A stretch of DNA of 64,000 nucleotides from Alphaproteobacteria bacterium. Its GTDB lineage: Bacteria > Pseudomonadota > Alphaproteobacteria > Rhodospirillales > Casp-alpha2. Position 1 is the stretch's first letter, and every line of letters begins with the position of its first letter. The translations under genes and the position numbers were made by a program. A model generated the notes under the pieces. That model did not search any database. It was not told where the DNA came from and was given only the letters and a program-made list of their open reading frames with translations. Where the stretch lies: NCBI GenBank assembly GCA_024279135.1, contig JAJRRU010000006.1, positions 1-64,000 of the forward strand, in the 5' to 3' direction. This document shows, piece by piece, positions 44,981 to 54,444 of this stretch.

Positions 44981-47185
44981 CTAAACAGCATCTTCAAGGG
45001 TTTGAAACATTTGCTGGACCGTTGCCAGAACCCGTGCCGCGGCCGAAAAAGCCTGTTGATACAGGATCAAATTCGTCATTTCTTCATCCAGGCTGACGCC
45101 ACTGATATTTTTGTGTTCCAGGTTCAGGGAATCCGACAGGGAGGCTTGAGTTTTATATTGAGATTCATTCACCGCTGCCTGATTGGCATTGTTCGATAGA
45201 ATACTCGTGGCATATTCCGTAAAGGTCTTGGAGGCCACCGACAGCCCGCCAGCCTGATCAAATAAATTTTTTGAGCTTAGTAAATCTGCAATACTTTGAA
45301 TGCCTGTGTTGTCGCCTGCCGTGATCCGGTATTCTTTTTTACCTGTGTCATATTGGACCTGGCCCGTGGTCGCCAGTGATGGGGTCAATTTAAGATCACT
45401 GCGAACGGCTATTGTCGCGGCAGAGCGGGCTTGCGAACGGTTGATGCCCATATCAGTGAGCAAGGTATTGCCGGAGGCCTGCGTAATGACCATTTCTTTG
45501 CCGGTGTTATGCAAAATACGTAATTTGAAACCGGCTCCATCGGGAATGAGCGACGCGGTAGCCCCCAGGGATGCGTTATTGAAGTTGGTGACAAAATCCG
45601 TTAGCGATGTGCCTGCGGTAACCGAAAATGTGCCAAATTCATTGCCCGTACCCACACCATTGGTTTTATCAAACAGGGTCAGGGTTGCTGCCGATGTGGT
45701 GAAGCTGCTCGATAACTGAGCACTCTCATATAGCGATCCATCACGGGAATCGGTGTACAGATTGTTCAGGCCGAAAAACTGTGCAAAACCATTGACGGTT
45801 TCATCCACACCACCGATGGCATCACTGTCAAAACCGATTTCGATGTCGCTCTGTGTGCTACCTTCGGCTGTGGCGGTCTCGTCACGAAAGGCAATATAAA
45901 GGCTGGTAATATTCAGATCGAGTACAAGTTTACCTTCGGTATTGACCGCGACTGACGCGGAACTGGCGCCGTTGTCTTGCAGCCAGTCCTGCATGCTCTG
46001 GGCGACCTCGTTGATATTCCAGGCTCCGTGATCGGTCTGTGTTCCGGTGCCATACAAACCCGAAACCATAATCGTGTTCAAGGTGGTGGTGCTTTGCTGG
46101 TTGCCTGACGAATCAAACAGGGAAATGGTCACATCAGCCGCACTGTTTGTGGGGTCCAGTGTCATCGTCTGGTCCGCCGGATCGATAAAATTACGGGTAC
46201 CCGTCATGGTTTGTAACCCGGGAAACGTGGTACCGCGATTGTGTAACAGGTTAATGGCATCGATCAGTTCTGAAGAAAGCTCATCAAGCTGGGCCTGAAG
46301 ATTTGGCAGGACAGTATCGCGCTGGACCAGCAGGCCACCGACTTCTCCGCCTTTGATACGGCTGGTAAAATCGTTACCGGGTTTGATTTCTCCGGCGAAG
46401 ATACCTGTCAGGTTGCCCGCGGCGTATGTTGATGTTGTACCGACAATGCCCGCCGCGGTATGGGTCAGGGTATTTGCCACGCCATCGACCAGGGTAAAGC
46501 CGTCCGAGGTAAAGACAACCAGGTCGCCGGAGCTGCGGGGGAATGTCTGGACATCGATCAGCTCGGACAGTTTGGTGATTGCGAGATCCCGTTTATCCTT
46601 CAGTTCGGTGGTGTCGGAATCGACCGCCTGGGCACGAATAATTTTAAAATTGGTGTCCTGGACTTCGCTAGTAAGACCGTTGATCTGGAAGATGGCATCG
46701 GCGATTTCCTGATCAGCCTGGGCACGCAGTTCCTGAATCTCCTGGGTCATTTTGTTGAGTTTTAAGGCCACTTCATTGGCAAACCGGATAAATTCATTCT
46801 GGTCCAGTGACTGATCGGGTGATAATGCCATGGACTCTGCAGCCTGGGTCAATCCGGAAATTACGTGAGAGATCGAATTGTTACTTTCAGGCGAGCCAAA
46901 CAGATCCTGCAGGCGTTCATAATAATTTAGCTGGGAGGATAATAAATTGGTGTCGGACAGTTCGCGACGCAGATCTTTCAACAGACTTTCATCAACCGCC
47001 CGTGTGAATGTGCCTAGCGTAACACCGGCCCCTGCCCCTGCCAGAACCTGGTTCTCGAAGTTCACCAGTTTTCTGGAATAGCCTTCGGTATGAACATTGG
47101 CGATGTTCTTGGCTGTTGCTCCGATAGCCGCTTGATTGGTAAGGATACCGCTCTGGGCTGCACGTAGGGCGACTGTGAGGCTCAT
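44981..47185 (-). CDS. flgK: Hook-associated protein FlgK
   Basis: FlgK (HAP1) is the first junction protein on the hook. The 734-residue product has the N-terminal axial motif (AAQSGILTNQAAIGATAKNI with NVHTEGYSRK), a long beta-rich middle, and the C-terminal SGVSLDEEMTNLILYQQAFS followed by AARVLATVQQM. It is moderately longer than the usual 550-650, with the extra length in the middle (about 330-600). No copies of the FlgL module are obvious. Order flgI-flgJ-flgN-flgK-flgL. Confidence 0.96.
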   Translation of the reverse strand: MSLTVALRAAQSGILTNQAAIGATAKNIANVHTEGYSRKLVNFENQVLAGAGAGVTLGTFTRAVDESLLKDLRRELSDTNLLSSQLNYYERLQDLFGSPESNNSISHVISGLTQAAESMALSPDQSLDQNEFIRFANEVALKLNKMTQEIQELRAQADQEIADAIFQINGLTSEVQDTNFKIIRAQAVDSDTTELKDKRDLAITKLSELIDVQTFPRSSGDLVVFTSDGFTLVDGVANTLTHTAAGIVGTTSTYAAGNLTGIFAGEIKPGNDFTSRIKGGEVGGLLVQRDTVLPNLQAQLDELSSELIDAINLLHNRGTTFPGLQTMTGTRNFIDPADQTMTLDPTNSAADVTISLFDSSGNQQSTTTLNTIMVSGLYGTGTQTDHGAWNINEVAQSMQDWLQDNGASSASVAVNTEGKLVLDLNITSLYIAFRDETATAEGSTQSDIEIGFDSDAIGGVDETVNGFAQFFGLNNLYTDSRDGSLYESAQLSSSFTTSAATLTLFDKTNGVGTGNEFGTFSVTAGTSLTDFVTNFNNASLGATASLIPDGAGFKLRILHNTGKEMVITQASGNTLLTDMGINRSQARSAATIAVRSDLKLTPSLATTGQVQYDTGKKEYRITAGDNTGIQSIADLLSSKNLFDQAGGLSVASKTFTEYATSILSNNANQAAVNESQYKTQASLSDSLNLEHKNISGVSLDEEMTNLILYQQAFSAAARVLATVQQMFQTLEDAV

Positions 47186-47203
47186 TGTTATCGTTCCCTG
47201 GTA

Positions 47204-47647
47204 TTATAAAACCTGGTTGTATGATACGGGTGACGGGGCTTGCTCTGACAATTTGCTGCCTGCTAACAAGTGTCCGTTTTTGCTGTAACTTCCGGATTTC
47301 GGCGTACACTCTATAGCCGCTGTGCGAACCGCTTTCATGAGCCGTTCATTGGCCTGAATGGCAGTCTTCAGTGCCGTCGCATTGCTGGTGACCAGTTCGT
47401 CAAGTTTTTTGCCACACTCCAGCAAGGCTTCGCGCGTATCGTCACCGCTTTCGTGTAAATTGTCCTTGTCCTTGGACAGCCCGCGGACCAACAGCTCAAA
47501 GGCACGGCAGAGTTTGTCTTTTTCCTCGATTGAGTCAGCGATAGCCTTGAATTTCCGTGAGCCGATATGTGCCGTTTCATTCTCGAGCAAGGTACTGAGC
47601 CGCTCGATGACAGTCATTAGTGTTTCTACTTTTTCATTCATGTCCAT
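47204..47647 (-). CDS. flgN: FlgN-like export chaperone
   Basis: A 147-residue helical protein beginning MDMNEKVETLMTVIERLSTLLENE, with a coiled-coil-like middle and a short disordered C-terminus (NGHLLAGSKLSEQAPSP). FlgN chaperones FlgK and FlgL for export. Sequence similarity in this family is low, so the call rests on helix pattern, size and position directly before flgK. I use the ATG at 47647, two bases after the flgJ stop, with AGAGG upstream; a GTG at 47653 also opens the frame. Confidence 0.75.
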   Translation of the reverse strand: MDMNEKVETLMTVIERLSTLLENETAHIGSRKFKAIADSIEEKDKLCRAFELLVRGLSKDKDNLHESGDDTREALLECGKKLDELVTSNATALKTAIQANERLMKAVRTAAIECTPKSGSYSKNGHLLAGSKLSEQAPSPVSYNQVL

Positions 47648-47649
47648 GG

Positions 47650-48015
47650 TCACATACCTCTTTGCTGAGCTTCTTCAAGAGTACGGGCTTCCTGTGCCTG
47701 CAACAGTTGTTTCATAACCTGATCGGCGATGCCGATGCCGCCTGAACGGGCAATGGCTTTGCCATATTCGTCGATTTGCAGGGACCGCCAGATATCATCA
47801 CCGGTACCGCCACCAAAAGGCTCTTCGGCCTTGATGTTGGCGAACATGGGCTGCAATGACTGGCTGAGGAAAAAGGCCTCAAAGTCTTCCGCCACTTTTT
47901 TCATGTGTTTCATGCTGGCGTTCTGGTTCCCCATTGAACCCACGCCCGCCACGCTCGGAGCGGCACGTGAATTCTGGTAGGCGAACATGGCCTGATTTGA
48001 ATTAATAGCTTCCAT
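47650..48015 (-). CDS. flgJ: FlgJ-type rod-binding protein without muramidase domain
   Basis: A 121-residue protein made only of the rod-binding domain: KVAEDFEAFFLSQSLQPMF, then AEEPFGGGTGDDIWRSLQIDEYGKAIARSGGIGIAD. Alphaproteobacteria commonly have this short form (also called CheL) and use a separate lysozyme. The ATG overlaps the flgI stop by one base (TAATG). Confidence 0.92.
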   Translation of the reverse strand: MEAINSNQAMFAYQNSRAAPSVAGVGSMGNQNASMKHMKKVAEDFEAFFLSQSLQPMFANIKAEEPFGGGTGDDIWRSLQIDEYGKAIARSGGIGIADQVMKQLLQAQEARTLEEAQQRGM

Positions 48016-49175
48016 TACATCACCCGGATATCGGCTTGCAGGGCACCGGCGGCCTTGATTGCCTGTAAGATTGTGATCATGTCACGGGGACCGATACCCA
48101 GGGCGTTTAGCCCGTTGACCAGTTCCTGCAGAGTTACACCGCCATTGACCACGGTAAGTTTGTTATCTTCACCTTCGTCGATCTCGATATCGGTGCGTGC
48201 CACGGTTGTCGTTGTACCAGCCTCGGCAAAGGGGCCGGGTTGAGATACCTGGGCGGCTTCGGTTATCCGGATGGTCAGGCTGCCCTGGGCAATGGCGACG
48301 GTGCTGATCCTGGCATTGTCACCCATGACGATGGTGCCGGAATGTTCATCGATAACCACTCTGGCGACCTGATCGGGATTAACCCGCAACTGTTCAATAT
48401 CGGTCAAAAGCCCGACTGCGCCATTGTTATAGTTTTCGGGAATGTTAACCGCGATGGTACTCAGATCGATAGATCTGGCAGCGTTTGTGCCGAGGAATGC
48501 ATTGATGGCGTTGGCAACCCGGCGACCGGTGGTGAAATCGGGGTTGCGCAGGGTCAGGTTAAAGTTAGTCATGTCGGACATGTCGAAGGTCAGTTCGCGT
48601 TCGATGATGGCACCATTGGCAATTCGTGCGCTGGTGGGAACACCCTTGGTGACTGATTCTGCATCTCCGGAAACCGCGAAACCACCAACCGCGAGTTGGC
48701 CCTGGCTGACGGCGTAAACCTCACCATCGGCACCCAGCAGGGGTGTTACCAGCAGTGTGCCGCCCAACAGGCTTTCGGAATCGCCGAGGGCGCTGACCGT
48801 CACGTCGATGCGGCTGCCCTGACGGGAAAACGGCGGTAAATTGGCGGTCACCATGACGGCGGCCACGTTGTCTGAATCGACCGCTGAATCGGTGGTTTTA
48901 ATGCCCATGCGATTGAGCATGGATTGCAGGCTTTCTTTGGTGAAATGACCATCGTTGATACTATCGCCTGTACCGTTCAGACCGACAACAAGACCGTAAC
49001 CGATCAAAAGGTTGTCGCGCACACCTTCAATTGAAACGATATCCTTGATGCGCGATGTGGCCGCAACGGACTGGGCAAATGATGTGATCGTCAGGCAAAA
49101 AATCAGTCCAGCCGTGGCCATCAGTGTCATGGTGCGGCGAAATCCTGATTGTATGTGCCTTTGTGTGGTATTCAT
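48015..49175 (-). CDS. flgI: Flagellar P-ring protein FlgI
   Basis: FlgI forms the periplasmic P ring around the rod. The 386-residue product has a signal peptide (hydrophobic about 15-33, cleavage near SFAQSVAA), then the conserved SRIKDIVSIEGVRDN, LIGYGLVVGLNGTGD, VMVTANLPPFSRQGSRID and the C-terminal LQELVNGLNALGIGPRDMI. Length is normal. First gene of the run flgI-flgJ-flgN-flgK-flgL; the upstream 243-base gap holds a short tandem repeat. Confidence 0.97.
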   Translation of the reverse strand: MNTTQRHIQSGFRRTMTLMATAGLIFCLTITSFAQSVAATSRIKDIVSIEGVRDNLLIGYGLVVGLNGTGDSINDGHFTKESLQSMLNRMGIKTTDSAVDSDNVAAVMVTANLPPFSRQGSRIDVTVSALGDSESLLGGTLLVTPLLGADGEVYAVSQGQLAVGGFAVSGDAESVTKGVPTSARIANGAIIERELTFDMSDMTNFNLTLRNPDFTTGRRVANAINAFLGTNAARSIDLSTIAVNIPENYNNGAVGLLTDIEQLRVNPDQVARVVIDEHSGTIVMGDNARISTVAIAQGSLTIRITEAAQVSQPGPFAEAGTTTTVARTDIEIDEGEDNKLTVVNGGVTLQELVNGLNALGIGPRDMITILQAIKAAGALQADIRVM

Positions 49176-49365
49176 CGTTTTGTATCCTGATGTTTTCTGT
49201 ATTTTGGGAAAACGGTCATTGTTGTGATGTTCTGTGTGGTATTACTCTGCGAAATTCGTGCCAAGTGCCTGTAATCGTAGTGCGTTGTTTTTAAAATAGA
49301 AAAATTAATACCGGGGGGCTGTATTCGGTATTTTGAGGAAAACTGTGCCACCAACCGGGTAAATC

Positions 49366-49401
49366 TTGCCTCGTGTCTTACCTCGTGTCTTTCCTCGTAT
49401 C
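49366..49401. repeat. Three tandem copies of a 12-base unit
   Basis: TTGCCTCGTGTC, TTACCTCGTGTC and TTTCCTCGTATC follow each other directly, 18 bases before the end of the second flgE-like gene, in the gap between it and flgI. The function is unclear; no terminator hairpin is seen. Confidence 0.7.
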
Positions 49402-49418
49402 TTTATCTTGGGCGGTTA

Positions 49419-51395
49419 TCAGCGTTTCATGTTGGTGGCGTTTTCCAGCATTTCATCTACCGTCTGGAATGCCCGGGCAGAGGAACTGTAGGCGCGCTGG
49501 GTTTTGATGATGGCGGTAAATTCATCGACCAGGCTGACATTGGAAAGTTCAACGGCACCGGGCAGGAAGGTGGCCTGGCCGTTCACCGTTACGACCTGGA
49601 CGGTAGGCGTTCCGGAATCGACGGTTTCCTTGAACACCATGCCATCAGCAGTTTCCAAGGCGTCGGGATTGCTGAATGTTGCAAGCGGAATCTGGTAAAG
49701 TTGTACGCTGGTACCGGAGGTGAAAAATCCAACTACATGGCCGGACGCATCGAAGCCAACCTGTGAAATTGCCGCCGATTCAAAGCCATTCTCAGTGACC
49801 CGCTGGACAATAAATGGGTTGGCAAATTGCGTAAAACCATCGATATCCAGTGAAAATGTGGCTGTGGTCGTTGACCCGCCAGTTGTCGCCGGGGGATAGG
49901 TCAGATTAAATGACACCGGTGTGGGATTGGTCAGTATTCCACTGCCGTTGAAATTGAGGGTCGTCGGGGTCGTGGTATACAAACCATTGGCGTAAGTACT
50001 GGTCAGGGTTGACGCCGTGTTCGTGCCCGTTGGATTAAAGGTTGCCTGGGTGGTGCTGATGACCGCGGTATTACCTGGGGTTATGCCGCCATCTGTCGCC
50101 AAGGTGCTGCTGACGAATGAGGTCGAAGCGGTATCGGCCGTCAGGGTAATTTCCCCAACCAAGGCCCCGAAGTCAGCCGTAACGATGGTATTGACCGGAG
50201 CGGTGGCATTAATCAGGTTTTTGAAATTAGTGATAACTTCCGCAAAATTGGCTTCCGCGCCAGTGACATTATAGGTCACGGTGTTGCCATCAATTGTCAC
50301 CGAATAACTGTCACCGGCATCCACGGTACCGACCATGGTCAGGGTATCGACCTGGGCCGTCGGGCTACCATTGGCTGCCGTTGCCGAAGCGGTAAAACTT
50401 GTGCCCACCGTCATTCCGGTCAGGGTCAGCGCACCGCTGGTACTTGACGAGGCGGTGATATCGGCTGCAATGGTGGTATTGCCATTCAGGGCGGCAACCA
50501 GGGCACTGGTAACCGTCGTCATGGTATCGGTGGCCGTCGCCGTATAGCTGGCCGTTGTTCCATTGACCGTAACGCTGTAGGTGTCGCCGGTTTCGATAGC
50601 TCCTGAGAGGGTGACATTGTTGATCTGGGCTGCCGGAGGCCCCTGGACGGTCGCCGACATACCCCAGGTATTTGAGGATGTTTTGGTTAAATTCAGACGC
50701 GCTGTCTGACGCGTGCCCGCAGAGTCGACAAAATCAAGTGTCAGGACTTCCATACCGGGACCACGGCTACCTGAGGCAATAAAATTACTGACGGCTGTCA
50801 GGTGGTCGCCTGATATTTCCGAATTGGAATCCATGTTCAAGGCCAGTTCGAGCACTGTTGTCGGCCTGCCATTATCGGAAAATGCCAGTTGATCGACCCG
50901 CATGGGTTCGGGGGGGCCGGATGTGGGGAATACCCCGGCGGCATCGGCCGGGTAGCCGAGTAAAAAATTACCATTTTTATCAACCAGATAGGCTTTCTTG
51001 GCCTCGTAAGAGTTTCCGGTATCCGGGTCGGTGACTGTAAAGGGTTCGCGGGTCGTCAGCTCGAAGCTGCCGTCACGGGTATAGAGGGTTTCACCCGAGG
51101 TATCGAACGTTGTTCGGGTAACAAACAACCCGTCGCCCGCAATGGCCAGATCCAGTTCGCGAGTGGTCCCAGTGACCGTTCCCTGAATACTGGTGGTTTG
51201 TGATACCACAGGTTTTGGGCCACCTAAATCCGATTGGGCAAATAACGAATTGCTTTTCAATGTCTGGAAAAACGGGTCTGTTCGTTTGTAACCGCCAGCG
51301 TTCACATTGGCCACATTGGTGCCGATGATACCCAGTGCCGTGGCCTGGCTTCTCATGCCCCGTGTACTGATTGAAAACGAGCCCAAAATAGACAT
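49419..51395 (-). CDS. Second FlgE-like hook/basal-body protein
   Basis: A 658-residue axial protein with FlgE/FlgF/FlgG-type ends: SILGSFSISTRGMRSQATAL with ANVNAGGYKRTD at the start, and VDEFTAIIKTQRAYSSSARA with FQTVDEMLE at the end. The middle carries two copies of a module of about 83 residues (257-340 and 347-430) with GDxYSVTxxG and xxYTAT / TYNVT strands. This differs from the module in FlgE and FlgL. It may be a second hook protein or a paralogue specialised for part of the hook. The ATG at 51395 has AGGAG upstream; an earlier start would add 18 residues. Next to flgI and the iron operon. Confidence 0.88.
   Translation of the reverse strand: MSILGSFSISTRGMRSQATALGIIGTNVANVNAGGYKRTDPFFQTLKSNSLFAQSDLGGPKPVVSQTTSIQGTVTGTTRELDLAIAGDGLFVTRTTFDTSGETLYTRDGSFELTTREPFTVTDPDTGNSYEAKKAYLVDKNGNFLLGYPADAAGVFPTSGPPEPMRVDQLAFSDNGRPTTVLELALNMDSNSEISGDHLTAVSNFIASGSRGPGMEVLTLDFVDSAGTRQTARLNLTKTSSNTWGMSATVQGPPAAQINNVTLSGAIETGDTYSVTVNGTTASYTATATDTMTTVTSALVAALNGNTTIAADITASSSTSGALTLTGMTVGTSFTASATAANGSPTAQVDTLTMVGTVDAGDSYSVTIDGNTVTYNVTGAEANFAEVITNFKNLINATAPVNTIVTADFGALVGEITLTADTASTSFVSSTLATDGGITPGNTAVISTTQATFNPTGTNTASTLTSTYANGLYTTTPTTLNFNGSGILTNPTPVSFNLTYPPATTGGSTTTATFSLDIDGFTQFANPFIVQRVTENGFESAAISQVGFDASGHVVGFFTSGTSVQLYQIPLATFSNPDALETADGMVFKETVDSGTPTVQVVTVNGQATFLPGAVELSNVSLVDEFTAIIKTQRAYSSSARAFQTVDEMLENATNMKR
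50106..50627 (-). repeat. Two-copy module in the second flgE-like gene
   Basis: Two directly adjacent blocks of about 83 codons encode related beta domains. Shared elements are GDTYSVTVNG / GDSYSVTIDG, a helical middle (VTSALVAALNG / ITNFKNLINAT) and a closing TLTGMTVGTSF / TLTADTASTSF. Confidence 0.7.
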
Positions 51396-51521
51396 TGGGA
51401 AGACTCCTGAAAATCTGGTTATATCCGCAATTGCGGATTGAGCGCACATTGCGCCACCCCTTTCTTTGCAAAATAGGGGCCAGTTTGTCAGTCGTTTAAT
51501 GCGTTGAAATTGTTAAGTTAA

Positions 51522-51544
51522 TTAATCTGGAGAACCCAGATTAA
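51522..51544. other. Perfect 9-base-pair hairpin
   Basis: TTAATCTGG and CCAGATTAA pair around AGAAC. It lies about 45 bases beyond the fbpC end and 127 bases upstream of the second flgE-like gene. It could be a second terminator for the iron operon or a regulator site for flgE2; no strong T-tract decides between them. Confidence 0.45.
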
Positions 51545-51553
51545 TGGTATCTA

Positions 51554-51587
51554 GGCATATTTTTCTGTCGGTACTGAAAAATATGCC
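51554..51587 (-). terminator. Hairpin at the end of the iron ABC operon
   Basis: A perfect 12-base-pair stem (GGCATATTTTTC with GAAAAATATGCC) around a 10-base loop begins four bases after the fbpC stop. The T-rich half of the stem replaces a separate T-tract. Likely the operon terminator. Confidence 0.6.
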
Positions 51588-51590
51588 GGG

Positions 51591-52697
51591 TTATGGTGTC
51601 TGGTCTTGTTTGGCGAACACAAAGACATAGGCTGGATCGATTTTTACATCGATCAGCGAGCCTGTTTCGGGCAGGAAGATGCCGGGAACCCGGGCCCGGA
51701 TGATGCTGCTCGAGTTGACGCCGCTCAGTGTGGTCAGGCGCAGATGGGATGACCGACCAATGGGGCGGGCACCCACGACACGCAGGCTGACGGTCTCGGT
51801 TTTCTCGGTGGTTATGTGACTTTTTTTACAGGGACTGATTCCTTCCGGGCGGATCAGGACATCGACCAGGGTGCCGGGGGCAATCTGATTTGCGGCAAAA
51901 TTACCCAGCGAGGTTTCCACCAGACCGTCATTGTTAACCCGGCCATCAAGCACGTCGATTTGGCCAAACAGGGTGGCCACGAAGGAATTTTTTGGGTGGC
52001 TGTATATCTCGATGGGGGGGCCTGATTGTATCAGTTGGCCCTTGTCCATAATCAACAGGTTGTCTGACATGAACATGGCTTCTTCCGGATCATGGGTCAC
52101 CATCAGTGCACTCAGGCCGGATTCCTTGAGGAATTCCAGTGTTTGTTCGCGAACCGATGCACGGCGGGTGGCATCAAGACCGGAAAAGGGTTCATCGAGC
52201 AGCAATACACTGGGTTCGGGAGCTAATGCGCGGAGCAGGGCTATGCGTTGCTGTTGTCCACCCGATAGCTCGTGGGGGAAGTGGTCGGCGTATCCCGCCA
52301 GGCCAATTTTGTCCAGGCCCGCAACGATCCAGCGTTTTCGCTCACTCAGCGAACCTTTGATGCCGAAGCTGATGTTATCGACCACGTTCAGGTGGGGGAA
52401 CAGGGCAAAATCCTGAAACATCAAACCGATATTTCGTTTTTCTGGGGGCACAGACCTGCCACCGGATTTGCTCATAGATCGACCATCAATGATAATCTTG
52501 CCGGACTGCAAAGGTTCCAGACCGGCGGCAATCCTGAGCAGGGTCGTTTTCCCGCAACCCGAGGGACCGAGCAGGCAGGCGATCTGTCCGTTGGGCACCT
52601 CAATAGAGATATCATTGAGGATTCTATGCTGTCCAAAAGCATGAGAGATGTTCTGCATGGACAGGCCGGCTGCCATCATTGATGTGTTATCTTTCAT
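51591..52697 (-). CDS. fbpC: Iron(III) ABC transporter ATP-binding protein
   Basis: A 368-residue ATPase of the FbpC/PotA-like group. Walker A LLGPSGCGKTTLLRIAAG, the signature LSGGQQQRIALLRAL, Walker B VLLLDEPFSGLD, the H-loop VTHDPEEAMF, and a C-terminal TOBE-like domain (about 240-360). It powers iron(III) uptake through FbpB. Its start overlaps the fbpB stop by four bases, so translation is coupled. Order fbpA-fbpB-fbpC. Confidence 0.93.
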   Translation of the reverse strand: MKDNTSMMAAGLSMQNISHAFGQHRILNDISIEVPNGQIACLLGPSGCGKTTLLRIAAGLEPLQSGKIIIDGRSMSKSGGRSVPPEKRNIGLMFQDFALFPHLNVVDNISFGIKGSLSERKRWIVAGLDKIGLAGYADHFPHELSGGQQQRIALLRALAPEPSVLLLDEPFSGLDATRRASVREQTLEFLKESGLSALMVTHDPEEAMFMSDNLLIMDKGQLIQSGPPIEIYSHPKNSFVATLFGQIDVLDGRVNNDGLVETSLGNFAANQIAPGTLVDVLIRPEGISPCKKSHITTEKTETVSLRVVGARPIGRSSHLRLTTLSGVNSSSIIRARVPGIFLPETGSLIDVKIDPAYVFVFAKQDQTP

Positions 52698-54412
52698 GAG
52701 CTCTCGCTAGATCTATGGCCGGGTCGCGAGCGTGAGATAGCGACGCTCAGGATGATGACCGGTAAAATTCCGGCACCGACAATAGTTAGCGCACCCAGGG
52801 CGGATTCTTCAAGTAGTTCATCGGAGGCATACTGATGAACATAGGTCGCCAGTGTCTCGAAGTTAAACGGTCTGAGCAACATGGTCATGGGCAGTTCTTT
52901 CATGACGTCAACAAAAACCAGGATGCCGGCGGTCAGGATGCTGGTCCGTATGAGGGGCAGGTGTACACGCTTCAAAGTGCTGGCCGGGCCATGGCCCAGT
53001 GTGCGTGATGCGCCGTCCATGTTGATGGTAACTTTTCCCAGACTGGCCTCAAGCGTACCAAATGACAGGGCCAGGAACCGCACAAGATAACCGATGATCA
53101 CGGCAAAGATGGTGCCGCTTAAAATCAGTCCCGTGGAATAACCGAAGGTTTCGAGCATATAACTATCGACAGCATTATCGAAGTACGACAGGGGCAGGAT
53201 CACACCGATTGCCAGTACAGCCCCGGGGACGGCATAGCCGATGCTGGCAACCCGGGCAGCCCCGATCAATAACGGGCTGCCGTGCAAGCGGATGGAGTAG
53301 GCCAGGAACAAGCCAATCATGACCGCCAGAACCGCGCTGGTCGAGGCCAGTAACAAACTGTTCGTGGTATACAGCAGATAGTCGCTATCCAGGGTTACCT
53401 GATAGAATGCGAGTGAATAATCGATCAGAATGCCCGCCGGTATTGCAAACCCCAGGATGATGGGTAACAGACAGATCAGGCTTGCCAATAGTGCCTTGCT
53501 GTGGCTCAAGGGCACGGTCGGCAGGGTGGCATGTTTTGATCCGGTGTGGTGGAATTTCCGGCCATGACGACTCAGTCGTTCCAGGGCGATCAGGGCGATG
53601 ACAAACATCAGCATCACCGATGCCAGCTGTGCCGCACCGCTGATCGAATTCATGTTCAGCCAGACATCGTAGATCCCGGCGGTGAACGTGGCGACAGCGA
53701 AGTAGTCAACTGTGCCGAAATCGTTCAGGGTTTCCATCATTACCAGCGAGACCCCGGCAACCACTGCCGGGCGGGCAATGGGCAGGGCGACCTTTGTAAA
53801 ACTTTGCCACGGGGTCTTGCCCAGCACCCGGCTGGCTTCCAGCACCGAGACCGACTGTTCGAGGAAGGCGGCACGGGCAAGCAGATAGACATAAGGATAG
53901 AGAACCAGCGTCAACATGGCGATGGCGCCACCCAGCGAGCGTATTTCAGGAAACCAGTAGTCGCCATAGGAAGACCAGCCAAATATACCGCGCAAGGCGA
54001 TTTGCAGCGGCCCGGCATATTCCAGAAGGTCGGTATAAACATAGGCGATTACATAGGCTGGTACGGCCAGGGGCAGAACCAGCGCCCATTCGAATATTGA
54101 TTGACCGGGAAACCGGTGCATGGTGACCAGCCATGCCGTTCCCGTACCGATGATCAGGGTTCCTGCCCCGACCCCGAGCATCAGGGTCAGGGTTGTGGAG
54201 ATGTAGTGGAACAGGACCGTTGAAACCAGGTGCGACCAGATATCATCACTGGACGTTATCCCCGGGGCCAGGGCAACCACAAACACGCTCAGAATAGGAA
54301 CGGCAATTAACAAAGACGTGAGCAGCGCACCGAATGTCCAGCCATCGATACGGCGGAACAATGCAAATACGCTGGTTTTCTCCAAACCCAATACAGAGAC
54401 TCGTTGTGACAC
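52694..54412 (-). CDS. fbpB: Iron(III) ABC transporter permease
   Basis: A 572-residue inner-membrane permease with about twelve membrane helices, made of two homologous halves as is typical of FbpB. Each half has an EAA-type loop for the ATPase (EASRVLGKTPWQSFTKVALP and DGASRTLGHGPASTLKRVHLP). It lies between the binding protein (32 bases upstream) and the ATPase (overlapping). Confidence 0.93.
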   Translation of the reverse strand: MSQRVSVLGLEKTSVFALFRRIDGWTFGALLTSLLIAVPILSVFVVALAPGITSSDDIWSHLVSTVLFHYISTTLTLMLGVGAGTLIIGTGTAWLVTMHRFPGQSIFEWALVLPLAVPAYVIAYVYTDLLEYAGPLQIALRGIFGWSSYGDYWFPEIRSLGGAIAMLTLVLYPYVYLLARAAFLEQSVSVLEASRVLGKTPWQSFTKVALPIARPAVVAGVSLVMMETLNDFGTVDYFAVATFTAGIYDVWLNMNSISGAAQLASVMLMFVIALIALERLSRHGRKFHHTGSKHATLPTVPLSHSKALLASLICLLPIILGFAIPAGILIDYSLAFYQVTLDSDYLLYTTNSLLLASTSAVLAVMIGLFLAYSIRLHGSPLLIGAARVASIGYAVPGAVLAIGVILPLSYFDNAVDSYMLETFGYSTGLILSGTIFAVIIGYLVRFLALSFGTLEASLGKVTINMDGASRTLGHGPASTLKRVHLPLIRTSILTAGILVFVDVMKELPMTMLLRPFNFETLATYVHQYASDELLEESALGALTIVGAGILPVIILSVAISRSRPGHRSSESS

Positions 54413-54444
54413 GTCAGGTATTTCTCCTATAGACCGGATGGGTT

